From Thermoproteota archaeon (GTDB lineage: Archaea; Thermoproteota; Thermoprotei_A; Sulfolobales; Acidilobaceae): DNA of 44,307 nucleotides. The DNA lies in the NCBI GenBank assembly GCA_013152575.1, contig JAADGB010000119.1:1-44307 (forward strand), given 5' to 3'. Under the pieces are notes generated by a model. That model saw only the letters and a list, made by a program, of their open reading frames with translations, had not been told where the DNA came from and did not search any database. Made by a program: the position numbers and the translations under genes. This document shows positions 23,952 through 32,195 of this stretch, piece after piece. The stretch's first letter is position 1. The number at the start of each line of letters is the position of its first letter.

Positions 23952-24164
23952 ATGAACGTACCAGACACAGACAGGACAATGAGGGATATAATAGACGACA
24001 TACTAGTCAGGTTCGAGATGCTAGAGAAAGAGCTATACTCCTTCTCCAAGGAGGCCAGGTATAAGGGTAAGATTGCCAGGATAAGGGACTGGGTTGATGA
24101 TATCCACGATTTATTGCTGGAGTTGAAGAAAGCCTCAGAGTCTAGTCAATCCTCTCAACAATGA
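23952..24164 (+). CDS. Small helical hypothetical protein
   Basis: 70 residues, mostly two amphipathic helices rich in Asp, Glu, Lys and Leu (MRDIIDDILVRFEMLEKEL, then IRDWVDDIHDLLLELKKA), with a Ser/Gln tail. It could dimerise or bind a partner. No family is recognised. ATG 23952 has GGAGG overlapping the end of the upstream gene. Its 3' end overlaps the convergent NfeD gene by 23 bp. Confidence 0.7.
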   Translation: MNVPDTDRTMRDIIDDILVRFEMLEKELYSFSKEARYKGKIARIRDWVDDIHDLLLELKKASESSQSSQQ

Positions 24165-25569
24165 GGAGGGGTCCCTCCTTCCCTACTACTCTAATCCTTT
24201 CACCCGGCTTTATCACTCCACTCCTACTCACGGCCTTCCAGTATTCACCCTCTACTATCACGAAGCCAGGCTTGTCCTCTCCTATCTCGTCTACTGCACG
24301 GCCTTCCTCGCCAACGATACTCCACACTATCGGCTTCTTCTTCCTAACCTGTATAATCTTGTATACGATGAACGCGGTCAACACGGCGAAGCTTATCCCC
24401 ACACCATAAATCGCCTTTATGAGGGAACTCGCGTATTCCGGCGAGATGGCGAAGCCGGTGCTTCCTAATGGTAGAAGGGCTATTCCAAGGACTATCATGG
24501 CTATACCTGTGCCGCCGATGACGCCGAAGCCTGGAGTGTAGAACTCTATTATTAACAGGAGTGCTCCTAGCCCCAGTAGGATTAGGCTGGCCGTGTTGGG
24601 GTTAAACCCGGTTCCCACCAGGCCCATGACTAGGAGGAGTGCTCCTATCGCGGCTGAAGCGTAGTGTCCTGAGGCGAGGCCGAATAGGATGATCAGCATA
24701 CCCATCGAGACTAGTATCCCTGATAGTAGGGGGTCTGAGAGTGTGTGTAGAAGCGTTATCCTGGGGCCTGGAGGGATCTCCTCGTATTGCCCGTTAAGCT
24801 TGAGCAGTACTGTGTCGCCGCTTGGAAGCGCTACAATGGAGCCATTTAACTGGTTTATCAAGTCTGGCATGTCTTTTGCTATCATGTCTATGACGTGGTA
24901 TCTGAGGGCTTCCTCCGCTCCATAATTATCGTTCTTTAATATGAACCTCACTAGCGCCGTGGCGTTTCTGCCTCTCGTGGCTCCATGCTCACACAATACT
25001 TTAATTATAGGATTAATTATTTTTGACTCGTTTATTGGTTCGTAGGCGCCTGTCGAGGGATTATAGGCCACGGGCTGGAGGGACCCTATTATCGTTCCAG
25101 GCTGCATAGCTGCGACATGAGTAGAGACTAGGATGAGGGTCCCCGCGCTCTCAGCCCACTTATTCACTACGAAACCCACTACAGGGACCCGGGCATTGCT
25201 GATATTGGTGACAATATTCAATGCGGCATCAACGTATCCTCCTGGCGTATTGAGTCTGAGTACCAAGACGGCGTTGTCCTGCTCAGCCTTGGTTATCGCC
25301 GCCTTAACATAATCAGCCATCGCAGTATCTATTACTCCAGTTATGTCTATGTAGTAGACTTTTGGGCCTACAACTCTATCATAGCCTGTATTGTTGGGCA
25401 TTAACCCATACTTCTTCTCTATGCTTCCACAGTACTTCTGGCCGAGATCTACTGTTTCCTGAATAGTTGTCGCGTTTTCCTCCTGTGCGATGGCTATCGA
25501 GGCGATCGACGCGAATATAACCACGAGTAGGACGAGTAGGAGGGTTTTCCTCTTGTTGGCCCTGTTCAT
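24142..25569 (-). CDS. nfeD: NfeD family membrane-bound serine protease
   Basis: 475 residues: signal/anchor helix (10-28), a ClpP-like protease domain (about 65-240), four or five membrane helices (about 275-385), then an NfeD OB-fold-like soluble domain (about 405-475). The catalytic Ser lies in WAESAGTLIL (about 141) and the Lys in NESKIINP (about 182), matching the Ser-Lys dyad of the Pyrococcus PH1510 protease. LNTPGGYVDAA forms the oxyanion region. PH1510 cleaves the C-terminus of the stomatin PH1511, and here too the stomatin-like gene is adjacent, 4 nt upstream, in one operon. Confidence 0.93.
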   Translation of the reverse strand: MNRANKRKTLLLVLLVVIFASIASIAIAQEENATTIQETVDLGQKYCGSIEKKYGLMPNNTGYDRVVGPKVYYIDITGVIDTAMADYVKAAITKAEQDNAVLVLRLNTPGGYVDAALNIVTNISNARVPVVGFVVNKWAESAGTLILVSTHVAAMQPGTIIGSLQPVAYNPSTGAYEPINESKIINPIIKVLCEHGATRGRNATALVRFILKNDNYGAEEALRYHVIDMIAKDMPDLINQLNGSIVALPSGDTVLLKLNGQYEEIPPGPRITLLHTLSDPLLSGILVSMGMLIILFGLASGHYASAAIGALLLVMGLVGTGFNPNTASLILLGLGALLLIIEFYTPGFGVIGGTGIAMIVLGIALLPLGSTGFAISPEYASSLIKAIYGVGISFAVLTAFIVYKIIQVRKKKPIVWSIVGEEGRAVDEIGEDKPGFVIVEGEYWKAVSRSGVIKPGERIRVVGKEGPLLIVERID

Positions 25570-25573
25570 AACC

Positions 25574-26419
25574 TTACTCCCTTCTCTCCTTGTGCTTCTC
25601 GACTGCTGAGGCTACGCCAATCATCTCGGCTGCCTGTTGTACGCCTGTGGAGGAGCTTATCACTATGAGGTTCTTCTCCTTGGCTATCTCTACTAGCGTC
25701 TGTAGCTCTCTTAGTCTCAGGGCGGCCGGGTGTGCTTCGTAGAATGAGGCCGCCTCGGCCATTATCTTCGCTGCCTGCCTCTCACCTTCCGCCTCGATTA
25801 TCCTCGCTCTCCTCCATCTCTCGGCCTCTGCCTGCTTAGCCATGGCTCTTAGCATTGATTCGGGTAGCTTTACCTCCTTGAGAGTCACGGCAGTTACCTT
25901 GATGCCCCATGGGTCTGTTAGTACGTCGAGTATCTCCTGGAGTTTCTTGTTTATCTCCTCCCTCTTTGTGAGGAGATCGTCTAGCTCAACTTGGCCTATG
26001 ACGTCTCTGAGCGTTGTCTGGGCTAGCATGAGTACTCCATAGTGGAAGTTCTCTATCTTCGTCACCGCCTTCACGGGGTCGAATACCTTATAGTATACTA
26101 CGGCGTCAACCCCGACGGTGACGTTGTCCTTCGTGATAGTCCTCTGTTCCGGTACGTCCGCCGTTACTATTCTAAGGTCTACTTTGATGAAGTTGTCTAC
26201 GAAGGGGATTATGAAGAAGAGGCCAGGTCCCTTTGCTCCTAGGAGACGGCCAAGCCTGAAGATTACTGCTCTCTCGTACTCCTTTACGACCTTTATGCTC
26301 ATAGAGAGGAATATTAGTATTATAAACAGGATTATTAGTAGCTGGACCAGCGATGTTGACAGGCTCGGCGCGCTCGGCGCCTCAGCTGTTGCAAACATAA
26401 AGATTAACCAGTCAAGCAA
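25574..26419 (-). CDS. Slipin / stomatin-like SPFH protein
   Basis: 281 residues: a membrane helix (about 25-45), the SPFH domain with VKEYERAVIFRLGRLLGAKGPG (split for reading) through TLKEVKLPESMLRAMAKQAEAE, then an alpha-helical coiled-coil segment rich in Ala, Glu and Arg and a VISSSTG C-terminus, the region cut by NfeD proteases. It probably forms membrane-associated oligomers and works with NfeD in membrane quality control. TTG 26419 has GAGGTG seven nt upstream. A TATA-like CTATAAAAGG lies at about 26456-26465. Confidence 0.94.
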   Translation of the reverse strand: MLDWLIFMFATAEAPSAPSLSTSLVQLLIILFIILIFLSMSIKVVKEYERAVIFRLGRLLGAKGPGLFFIIPFVDNFIKVDLRIVTADVPEQRTITKDNVTVGVDAVVYYKVFDPVKAVTKIENFHYGVLMLAQTTLRDVIGQVELDDLLTKREEINKKLQEILDVLTDPWGIKVTAVTLKEVKLPESMLRAMAKQAEAERWRRARIIEAEGERQAAKIMAEAASFYEAHPAALRLRELQTLVEIAKEKNLIVISSSTGVQQAAEMIGVASAVEKHKERRE

Positions 26420-26455
26420 TCACGGGCACCTCACTGCGTCAATGCAATACTCCAG

Positions 26456-26465
26456 CCTTTTATAG
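26456..26465 (-). promoter_or_regulatory. Putative TATA box for slipin-nfeD
   Basis: The minus strand reads CTATAAAAGG. A start site near 26434 leaves a 15-nt leader with GAGGTG. The plus-strand AGATATAATC nearby (26469-26478) may serve hjc on the other strand. Confidence 0.55.
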
Positions 26466-26516
26466 TTAAGATATAATCAATCCATATAACAATAAGGTAT
26501 CCTGGAGGAATCGGAG

Positions 26517-26957
26517 TTGGCCAAGACCCCTGGCAAGGTCATCGCGTCTAGGCTGGAGAACGAGCTCGCCAACCTGTTATGGTCTATGGGCTATGCAGTG
26601 GTTAGGGGTCCCTCGAGCGGATCCGGTGTGAGGAGGAGATACCAGCCGGATATAGTCGCGATAAAGAACGGGGTTGTACTAGTCATTGAGGTCAAGAAGG
26701 CGAGGGAGGGGAAGACAGTCTACATACCGGAGAGGCAGGTCAAGGGGCTGAAGGAGTTCGCCTCTAGGGCTAAGGGCCTCGCCCTGGTAGCTGTGAGGAT
26801 TGCCGGCCTCGGCTGGAGGATCCATAAGTTGGAGGATCTAGACTATACGAGGAATGGTAACGCTCGGATCGAGTCGCCGGAGTCTGGGTTGAGGATTGAG
26901 GTTTTCGACGAGCTCCTATTCCCAAAGTCACGTCGTATAACCGAGTGGACTGGTTAG
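26517..26957 (+). CDS. hjc: Archaeal Holliday junction resolvase
   Basis: Hjc cuts four-way DNA junctions symmetrically in recombination and fork repair. The 146-residue protein has the nuclease core: an early Glu in RLENELANLL, VVRGPSSGSG, the acidic RRYQPDIVAI, EVKKAREG and a Gln in IPERQVKGL, then FASRAKGLALVAVRI. Together these give the E...PD...E-x-K metal-binding pattern. TTG 26517 has GGAGG upstream. Stop codons of this and the convergent PIN-ATPase share TTAG. Confidence 0.93.
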   Translation: MAKTPGKVIASRLENELANLLWSMGYAVVRGPSSGSGVRRRYQPDIVAIKNGVVLVIEVKKAREGKTVYIPERQVKGLKEFASRAKGLALVAVRIAGLGWRIHKLEDLDYTRNGNARIESPESGLRIEVFDELLFPKSRRITEWTG

Positions 26958-28489
26958 AAGGGGATTATTCTCAGCTCGTATCCGGCTTTCTCGGCTAGCT
27001 TTCTCAACCGCTTTACTCTCCTAGCCGTGAGCTTTGGACTGTAGCGTGGGACCCTAACGATTATCACCCTATCTCTGACCTCTACGCTCGCGTCTGGGAG
27101 CATCTTCAGGATACGCCTCTCGACGTCTTCTATTTGCTTCTTGCTCTTCTCTCTGACTGGCACGACCATTGTCTGCTCTCCGAACGTGTAGATCTCGTAT
27201 TCTAGTTCTCCGGTTAGGAAGTCTCTCACTTCGACTACGGGCCTCGATAGTTCAGCCTCTCTCAGCCCGGTCGGTAGCTTTACGGTTATCGATAGCTCGT
27301 ATACCTTCTCCACTCTACCCTCGTTGATGAATATGACAGTATCTATTATGCTGGGTATCATTCCAAGCTCTACTCTGCGTATGAATCTCTGTATAGCGTC
27401 TATTGGTGTAGTCGCGTGTACTACGCCGACCATTCCTATTCCAGCGAGCCTGAGGTCTACGTAGAGTTGGAAGTCTTCGTCGCTTCTTAGCTCGTCGTAG
27501 AACGTGTAGTCGGGCCTCGATAGGAGTAGTATGTCGTGGAGCTCGCCTAGGTCTGCATAGTTCTTGGAGTACTGGGTTACCGTTGAGGGGAGCCTCATGT
27601 CCCTTGGAGACTCTATGGTCTTTACGATCTTGCCCTTGCTAGCGTAGAATTCTGCTAGCGCCTGAGCGAAGGTGGTCTTACCCATACCAGGGGCTCCAGC
27701 TATCAGTATACCCTCCGCTCTCTCCATGAGCCTGTTCAGGAGCTTCTCGGGGATATTGTAGTCTTCAAGCTTCAACTTGACTATCGGTCTGACGGCTGTG
27801 ATCTCCCAGCCCTCGCTTAGAGGAGGCCTAGTTATCACTATCCTATAGTCGTGTAACTGTACTATTGTAGAGCCTGGCCGGTCGATTTCCACGAATCCAT
27901 CCTCCAGCAGGGAGGCGGCTTCGATTACCTCCCTTGCAATCTCCTCTACGTCTTTCCTGGTTAGGGGTTCGGTCGATATGGCTACGAAGGCCCACTTCCC
28001 CGGCCTCCCTATCTTGGCCAGCGGAGGTGCTCCCTCCTTCAGGTGTACGCTCATGGTCTTGTCGGTGAAGAACTCTTCTAGCTTCAGCCTCCTCCTCTTA
28101 GCATCGGCTGGGAAGATGACTGGTATTCCCATAGCCCTAGCTGCCTCTAGCTGGACCTTGTCGCTTGTGATGAGAGAGGCTCCTGCCTTCCACGCATAGT
28201 CTCTCACGAGCTTCTTCACTAGATCTAGGGTTAGCTCTCTAGGATACCTGATCTCGTCATCGACTACTACGACCTCGATTACCTCTCCCGAGGAGTCTAT
28301 TAGCCGGGACAGCTCGCTTAGCCCCGTGAAACCGTGGGATAGACCCCTCCTAGCCTCGGAGTAGAGGTACTCGACTATCGATTTATGGACAAGTATTCTT
28401 CCCGCTATCCGTCCTTCCTGGATTAGGCGGCGGGCCGTGCCGTCAACCACGGCGTCTATGTCCACTACGTATAGTCCTTCTCTTTCCAC
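26954..28489 (-). CDS. PIN domain-ATPase-KH domain protein (COG1855 type)
   Basis: About 511 residues with three parts. The N-terminal PIN-like nuclease fold (about 1-135) has VVDIDAVVD and a late ITSDKVQLEAA. The central PilT/VirB11-like ATPase has Walker A APGMGKTTFAQ (about 265-275 here), FYDELRSDED (Walker B/Asp box) and VHATTPIDAIQR. The C-terminal KH-like part (about 420-511) has SVEVRDRVIIVRVPRY. It is a conserved archaeal protein of unclear role, perhaps RNA cleavage or remodelling. I prefer GTG 28489 with GGGGAT five nt upstream; TTG 28516 is an alternative with no ribosome site. Confidence 0.9.
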   Translation of the reverse strand: MEREGLYVVDIDAVVDGTARRLIQEGRIAGRILVHKSIVEYLYSEARRGLSHGFTGLSELSRLIDSSGEVIEVVVVDDEIRYPRELTLDLVKKLVRDYAWKAGASLITSDKVQLEAARAMGIPVIFPADAKRRRLKLEEFFTDKTMSVHLKEGAPPLAKIGRPGKWAFVAISTEPLTRKDVEEIAREVIEAASLLEDGFVEIDRPGSTIVQLHDYRIVITRPPLSEGWEITAVRPIVKLKLEDYNIPEKLLNRLMERAEGILIAGAPGMGKTTFAQALAEFYASKGKIVKTIESPRDMRLPSTVTQYSKNYADLGELHDILLLSRPDYTFYDELRSDEDFQLYVDLRLAGIGMVGVVHATTPIDAIQRFIRRVELGMIPSIIDTVIFINEGRVEKVYELSITVKLPTGLREAELSRPVVEVRDFLTGELEYEIYTFGEQTMVVPVREKSKKQIEDVERRILKMLPDASVEVRDRVIIVRVPRYSPKLTARRVKRLRKLAEKAGYELRIIPF

Positions 28490-28606
28490 ATGCGATCCCC
28501 AAACCGTGCCATCCAACTATTCTCGATTGACTCCAGGCTCTACCCAGACCGTATAAGTTTATCACACCCCATGATACGACGATTGTTATTCAATTGGGTG
28601 TAGGTG

Positions 28607-29479
28607 GTGTTCGACGTCCTAATCACTGGCTCCATCCTATATACTGGCCGCGAGATAATCAAGGACGGCTACGTGTATATTAAGAACGGTAAGATAATCG
28701 ACTATGGCCAGAGCCCTGTCCCCGAGGACTACACTTACGTCAACCTGATCCTAGGGGGTAGTGGGAGGATCATAGTACCTAGCCTAACCGCTGTGATAGA
28801 CGCGGTTTCATACCCGCTTAGACTGAGCTCCCCAAGCCTCAAAGAGAGGGTAAAGTTCTACGGGAAGATACCGCCCTCAGAGGCTGTAACCCTATCACTG
28901 CCAGCCGTGTATGAAGCGCATATGGCTGGAATAGGCCATGTTATAATTGAGTACACTAGCTTGGAGCTACCCAATACGCTCCGATCCCTTATCGGAGGCA
29001 AGTATGGGCTAGCCTACCCCTCCTGCAACGGTAAGCCTCCCGGAGAACCGCCAAGCGTGATAACAGTATATGGAGAGGGCTGCGGTGATTCCGGCCAGGT
29101 TGAGGTAAGGGATGGAAGCGGTTATGTTGGTGGAGAGAGGGTTCTAGCATTATTCAACAGGGCGACATACTCTAGGCTAGACGGCGACCCCCTCACAGAG
29201 AGTAACAGGTTCAGGGAGGCTATCGGCTTGAAGCCGGCTACTATAGAGAAGAACGAGAGAGCTGAGATAGCAGTCTACAACGCCTCCCGCCCTCCGGGCA
29301 TGTTCCTCGACAAGGCGGGAGAGGACGTGATAAGGAGAATATACGTCTCGGGTGCTAGGCTTGAGACGCTAATGGTTGGAGATGCTATACTGGTTGATCA
29401 AGGAGAGCACCTCTATATTGTTGAAAAGCACTTCTCCGAGGCCAGGAGGGCTGGATTGAGGATCTTGGAGCGTCGCTGA
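28607..29479 (+). CDS. Degenerate amidohydrolase-like protein lacking the metal site
   Basis: About 290 residues. The first 60 match the amidohydrolase N-terminal beta-sandwich (DVLITGSILYTGREIIKDG, KNGKIIDYG). The last 70 match its C-terminal half (RAEIAVYNASRPPG, RRIYVSGARLETLMVGDAI). Between them the TIM barrel is shortened to about 140 residues. Where active members have a PGF.D.H.H signature, this one reads VPSLTAVIDAVSY, with no HxH, and later His ligands are absent. It is therefore probably not a metal hydrolase. An intact relative is at 41.7 kb. GTG 28607 follows GGTG; GTG 28604 is equally readable. Confidence 0.7.
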   Translation: MFDVLITGSILYTGREIIKDGYVYIKNGKIIDYGQSPVPEDYTYVNLILGGSGRIIVPSLTAVIDAVSYPLRLSSPSLKERVKFYGKIPPSEAVTLSLPAVYEAHMAGIGHVIIEYTSLELPNTLRSLIGGKYGLAYPSCNGKPPGEPPSVITVYGEGCGDSGQVEVRDGSGYVGGERVLALFNRATYSRLDGDPLTESNRFREAIGLKPATIEKNERAEIAVYNASRPPGMFLDKAGEDVIRRIYVSGARLETLMVGDAILVDQGEHLYIVEKHFSEARRAGLRILERR

Positions 29480-29528
29480 TCGAGGGCTTCCACATCCCCC
29501 GGGTGAGGGTTCGGGCGTGAACGAGCGC

Positions 29529-30668
29529 TCATCCGCCTATTTCATATTCTGATACTTGGATCCTATATTTTCCTAGGACCTTGCCTAGCTCGTCGTTGAA
29601 GATCGCGGGGTCTCCCCGGGGCGTTGGGTCTACACCCATCCTACAGGCTTCTATCTGCCTACTCACTATATCATAGAGGCCTATCCTGTGCACTATCCTC
29701 ACTACTTCATCCTTATCCATTCCCGAGACAGGCCTCACTACAGGCAACGTTACGCCGGAGCCTATGAGCCTCATATTCCTAACAGTCTGCGTAGCGACCT
29801 GGCCTATACTCTCACCAGTCACGAGGGCCTCGTACCCCTTCTCTACAGCTATCCTCTCGGCCTCCACTAGCATCAACCGCCTCATAACCAGCACCCTATA
29901 CTTTGGCCTGACATTGGATGCCACCGTGCTGGCAACATCCCTGAAATCCACCACGTAGAGTTTGAGCCTTCTACCATGGACCCACTCTCTAGCCAGGGCT
30001 TCAGCCGCCTCCATCATTATATCATATACTTCCCTCACGCCTATGTCGAAGAAGACGAGGTCCGCCGGGGACCCCCTCTTCATAACTAGCCATGCGGCAG
30101 CTGTGGAGTCAAAACCCCCGCTGAATAAGACGAGGGTGGGTTCCTCACTCCCCAGGGGTAGACCGCCGGGTCCCTCAATAATCCTATCATAAAGGTATGC
30201 TCTGTTCCCCCTCACTTCTACATATGCTATGTAATCCGGCTTATGGAGGTCTACACGGCTAGCCCCGAGTTCGAGTAATCTCGCCCCGAGCTCCTTCTCA
30301 ACGTCTAGGCTTGTGAAGTCGTGTACTCCCGTTCTACGTGCAGTTACTCTGAAAACCTTCCCCTCCACTCTAGGGGCAAAATACTCCGCTGCCTTCTCCA
30401 CGAGGTCGTTGAGATCGTTGAAATCCACGACTTTGGCGGGGGATGTAGATTTAACCCCGAAAACACGTGCAGCCGATATAGCTGCTTTTTCCGCATCGCT
30501 GGGGTCCCTTATCAGGATCCTGCCCTGCAGTCTCTCGATGCGACCCTCGACTCCACGCCTCTGCATGGCTTCCTCAATGTGCTTGGCCAGTAGCCTCTCG
30601 AGCCTCGGCCTCGTGTGTCTCCCCTTCACTGCTATCTCAGAGTATCGGACTATCACTACCTCCTCCAC
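29529..30668 (-). CDS. thiI: tRNA 4-thiouridine synthetase ThiI, short archaeal form
   Basis: ThiI adenylates and thiolates U8 of tRNA, making s4U; some homologues act in thiamine thiazole synthesis. About 379 residues: N-terminal ferredoxin-like part (VIVRYSEIAVKGRHTR), THUMP domain, then a PP-loop ATPase with FSGGFDSTAAAW near 182. TGESIGQVATQT and RPVSGMDKDEVVRI complete the synthetase. No C-terminal rhodanese domain is present; a Cys in EACRMGVDPTPRG could take part in sulfur transfer. I prefer GTG 30668, with GGGGGG five nt upstream; ATG 30722 adds 18 residues not typical of the family. Confidence 0.92.
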   Translation of the reverse strand: MEEVVIVRYSEIAVKGRHTRPRLERLLAKHIEEAMQRRGVEGRIERLQGRILIRDPSDAEKAAISAARVFGVKSTSPAKVVDFNDLNDLVEKAAEYFAPRVEGKVFRVTARRTGVHDFTSLDVEKELGARLLELGASRVDLHKPDYIAYVEVRGNRAYLYDRIIEGPGGLPLGSEEPTLVLFSGGFDSTAAAWLVMKRGSPADLVFFDIGVREVYDIMMEAAEALAREWVHGRRLKLYVVDFRDVASTVASNVRPKYRVLVMRRLMLVEAERIAVEKGYEALVTGESIGQVATQTVRNMRLIGSGVTLPVVRPVSGMDKDEVVRIVHRIGLYDIVSRQIEACRMGVDPTPRGDPAIFNDELGKVLGKYRIQVSEYEIGG

Positions 30669-30754
30669 TATCGCCCCCCGCCTGGAGTAACCGTCTCGGC
30701 CGGCATTGATTAACCTGTCCATTCAATACCAAGGGTATAACTGGAGGGTGCGGT

Positions 30755-31204
30755 GTGAAGAGAGTCTCATTCAAGTGGAGGGAGGGTTACCTGGTCCTCA
30801 CGGATAATAATGGAGAGCTGGTCGTTGAGGCCTCGAATTCCACGATAACCTTCACTGTGAGAGAGGTGTTGGTTAAGGGGTTATTCGAGGGCTTGAGGGA
30901 GTACGTGGAGGGGGGTAGGGGGGAGTGGAAGACGGTATACATTGACCTCGCGTTTCCACTCAAAGGGAAGCCTAAGCCGGTTGACGTGGCATTTGCCAGG
31001 CATGTCGACACATATGTTGGGGGATTCGGCTTAAGCTACACAGTTATAGAGGGGGTAGGCCACTACATAACAGTCTATCCCCCTCCAGGAGCCCTCTACG
31101 ATCACGCAATAATCTACGATGATGGAGTAGCCCTGAGAACCCTGTCTAGGAGGAAAGTCTATATCCTAGAGGAGAATAATACTCGTAAAATCATACTACT
31201 CTAG
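30755..31204 (+). CDS. Hypothetical protein, 149 residues
   Basis: No family recognised. The sequence is beta-rich (FKWREGYLVLTDNNGELVVE, TITFTVREVLVKGLF) with no membrane helix or cysteine pair, so it is likely a small soluble protein. It diverges from thiI, sharing an intergenic region of about 87 nt with a TATA-like GGTATAAC near 30734-30741. GTG 30755 has GGAGGGTG four nt upstream. Confidence 0.7.
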   Translation: MKRVSFKWREGYLVLTDNNGELVVEASNSTITFTVREVLVKGLFEGLREYVEGGRGEWKTVYIDLAFPLKGKPKPVDVAFARHVDTYVGGFGLSYTVIEGVGHYITVYPPPGALYDHAIIYDDGVALRTLSRRKVYILEENNTRKIILL

Positions 31205-31230
31205 CCTGGGCTAGGGGGAGGGTCCCTTCC

Positions 31231-32130
31231 TTGATAACACGCCTAGAAGTAGATCATGACGCGTTGATGAGACTATCCAGGATAGTATCCAGGATAAGTA
31301 AAGAGGATCACCGTTTCAACAGCCAGGATCTACCTGGCTCTACGACTAGGGAAGAAGCGGTAATGTTCTACACGATCCTATACTCGATAGATTACGGGCT
31401 TGGCTTGGAAGAGAAGAAGCGTCTAGCCAACGCCCTATGGAGTATCCTAGAGGAGAGAGGGTTCAACCATGACTTCCTACTCGGACTAGACGGGAATGGG
31501 TTGAATACGCTTCTAAGAGGGTATGGGGTTAGAATGCCTAGGCCAGAGTTAAGAGCCATGCTTCTAAGAGACCTCTCCCGTAAGGTTGAGAAGTTATACA
31601 ACGGATCATACTACGCTGTGGTAGTTGAATCACATGGACAGCTAAGATACAAGAACGGGGGGTTCATTGATAGGCTACAAGACTTCTACGCTTACAGGAG
31701 CCCGGCCTACTCTAAGGCATATAGGCTTGCAATCCAGCTCTACCGTGTTGGAGTCCTGCCAGCCCATGACTTGTGGAACGCTGGCGTATCGGTTGACTCG
31801 GCTCTAGTCGGCCTAGCCGTGAGGTATGGCCTTGTTAGGGTTAGCGACAGCCTCCTCGAGAGGATAGCTCTTGGCACACCGTTGGACCCGGAGACTGATA
31901 GGGTTCTCCGCGAGTATGTTTTCATGGCGTATAGGCTGGTGGCTCAGGAGGCGGGCGTTGATCCATTCACTCTAGATGGTTTGCTTAGAATCATCTATAA
32001 TCGATACTGTAAGTATAGGTCGAGTCAACCTGGTGAATCGGCTGGAGAGGACATTGGATGTATGGGTTTGAGGGACCCTCGGCTATGGGTGAGGGACCCC
32101 CTCCCTCCACAGGATTCATGGTGGGATTAA
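31231..32130 (+). CDS. Hypothetical helical protein, possibly queuosine-salvage (DUF2419)/HhH-glycosylase-like
   Basis: 299 residues, nearly all alpha. Segments recall the DUF2419 queuosine-salvage N-glycosylase layout: MFYTILYSIDYGLG, LLGLDGNGLNTLLRGYG, RLQDFYAYRSPAYSKAYRLA, a VSVDSALVGLAVRYGLVRVSD stretch like the family's DYRVPQ.L..LG...YS, and REYVFMAYRLVAQEAG. The match is by eye and weak. Two cysteines (NRYC, DIGC) near the end are not enough for an Fe-S site. TTG 31231 begins 27 nt after the previous gene. A tRNA-base salvage role would fit the many tRNA genes nearby but is only an inference. Confidence 0.6.
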   Translation: MITRLEVDHDALMRLSRIVSRISKEDHRFNSQDLPGSTTREEAVMFYTILYSIDYGLGLEEKKRLANALWSILEERGFNHDFLLGLDGNGLNTLLRGYGVRMPRPELRAMLLRDLSRKVEKLYNGSYYAVVVESHGQLRYKNGGFIDRLQDFYAYRSPAYSKAYRLAIQLYRVGVLPAHDLWNAGVSVDSALVGLAVRYGLVRVSDSLLERIALGTPLDPETDRVLREYVFMAYRLVAQEAGVDPFTLDGLLRIIYNRYCKYRSSQPGESAGEDIGCMGLRDPRLWVRDPLPPQDSWWD

Positions 32131-32195
32131 TGGCTGACGGATAACCCAGTTTATCCTCGGCGTGTATAATGTTTAGGGTGGGGAGTTGAAGGGTA

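Noticed and set aside
28607..29479. Pseudogene call for the degenerate amidohydrolase
   Set aside because: The frame is intact from start to stop with good codon use and both conserved ends, so a live non-catalytic protein is likelier.
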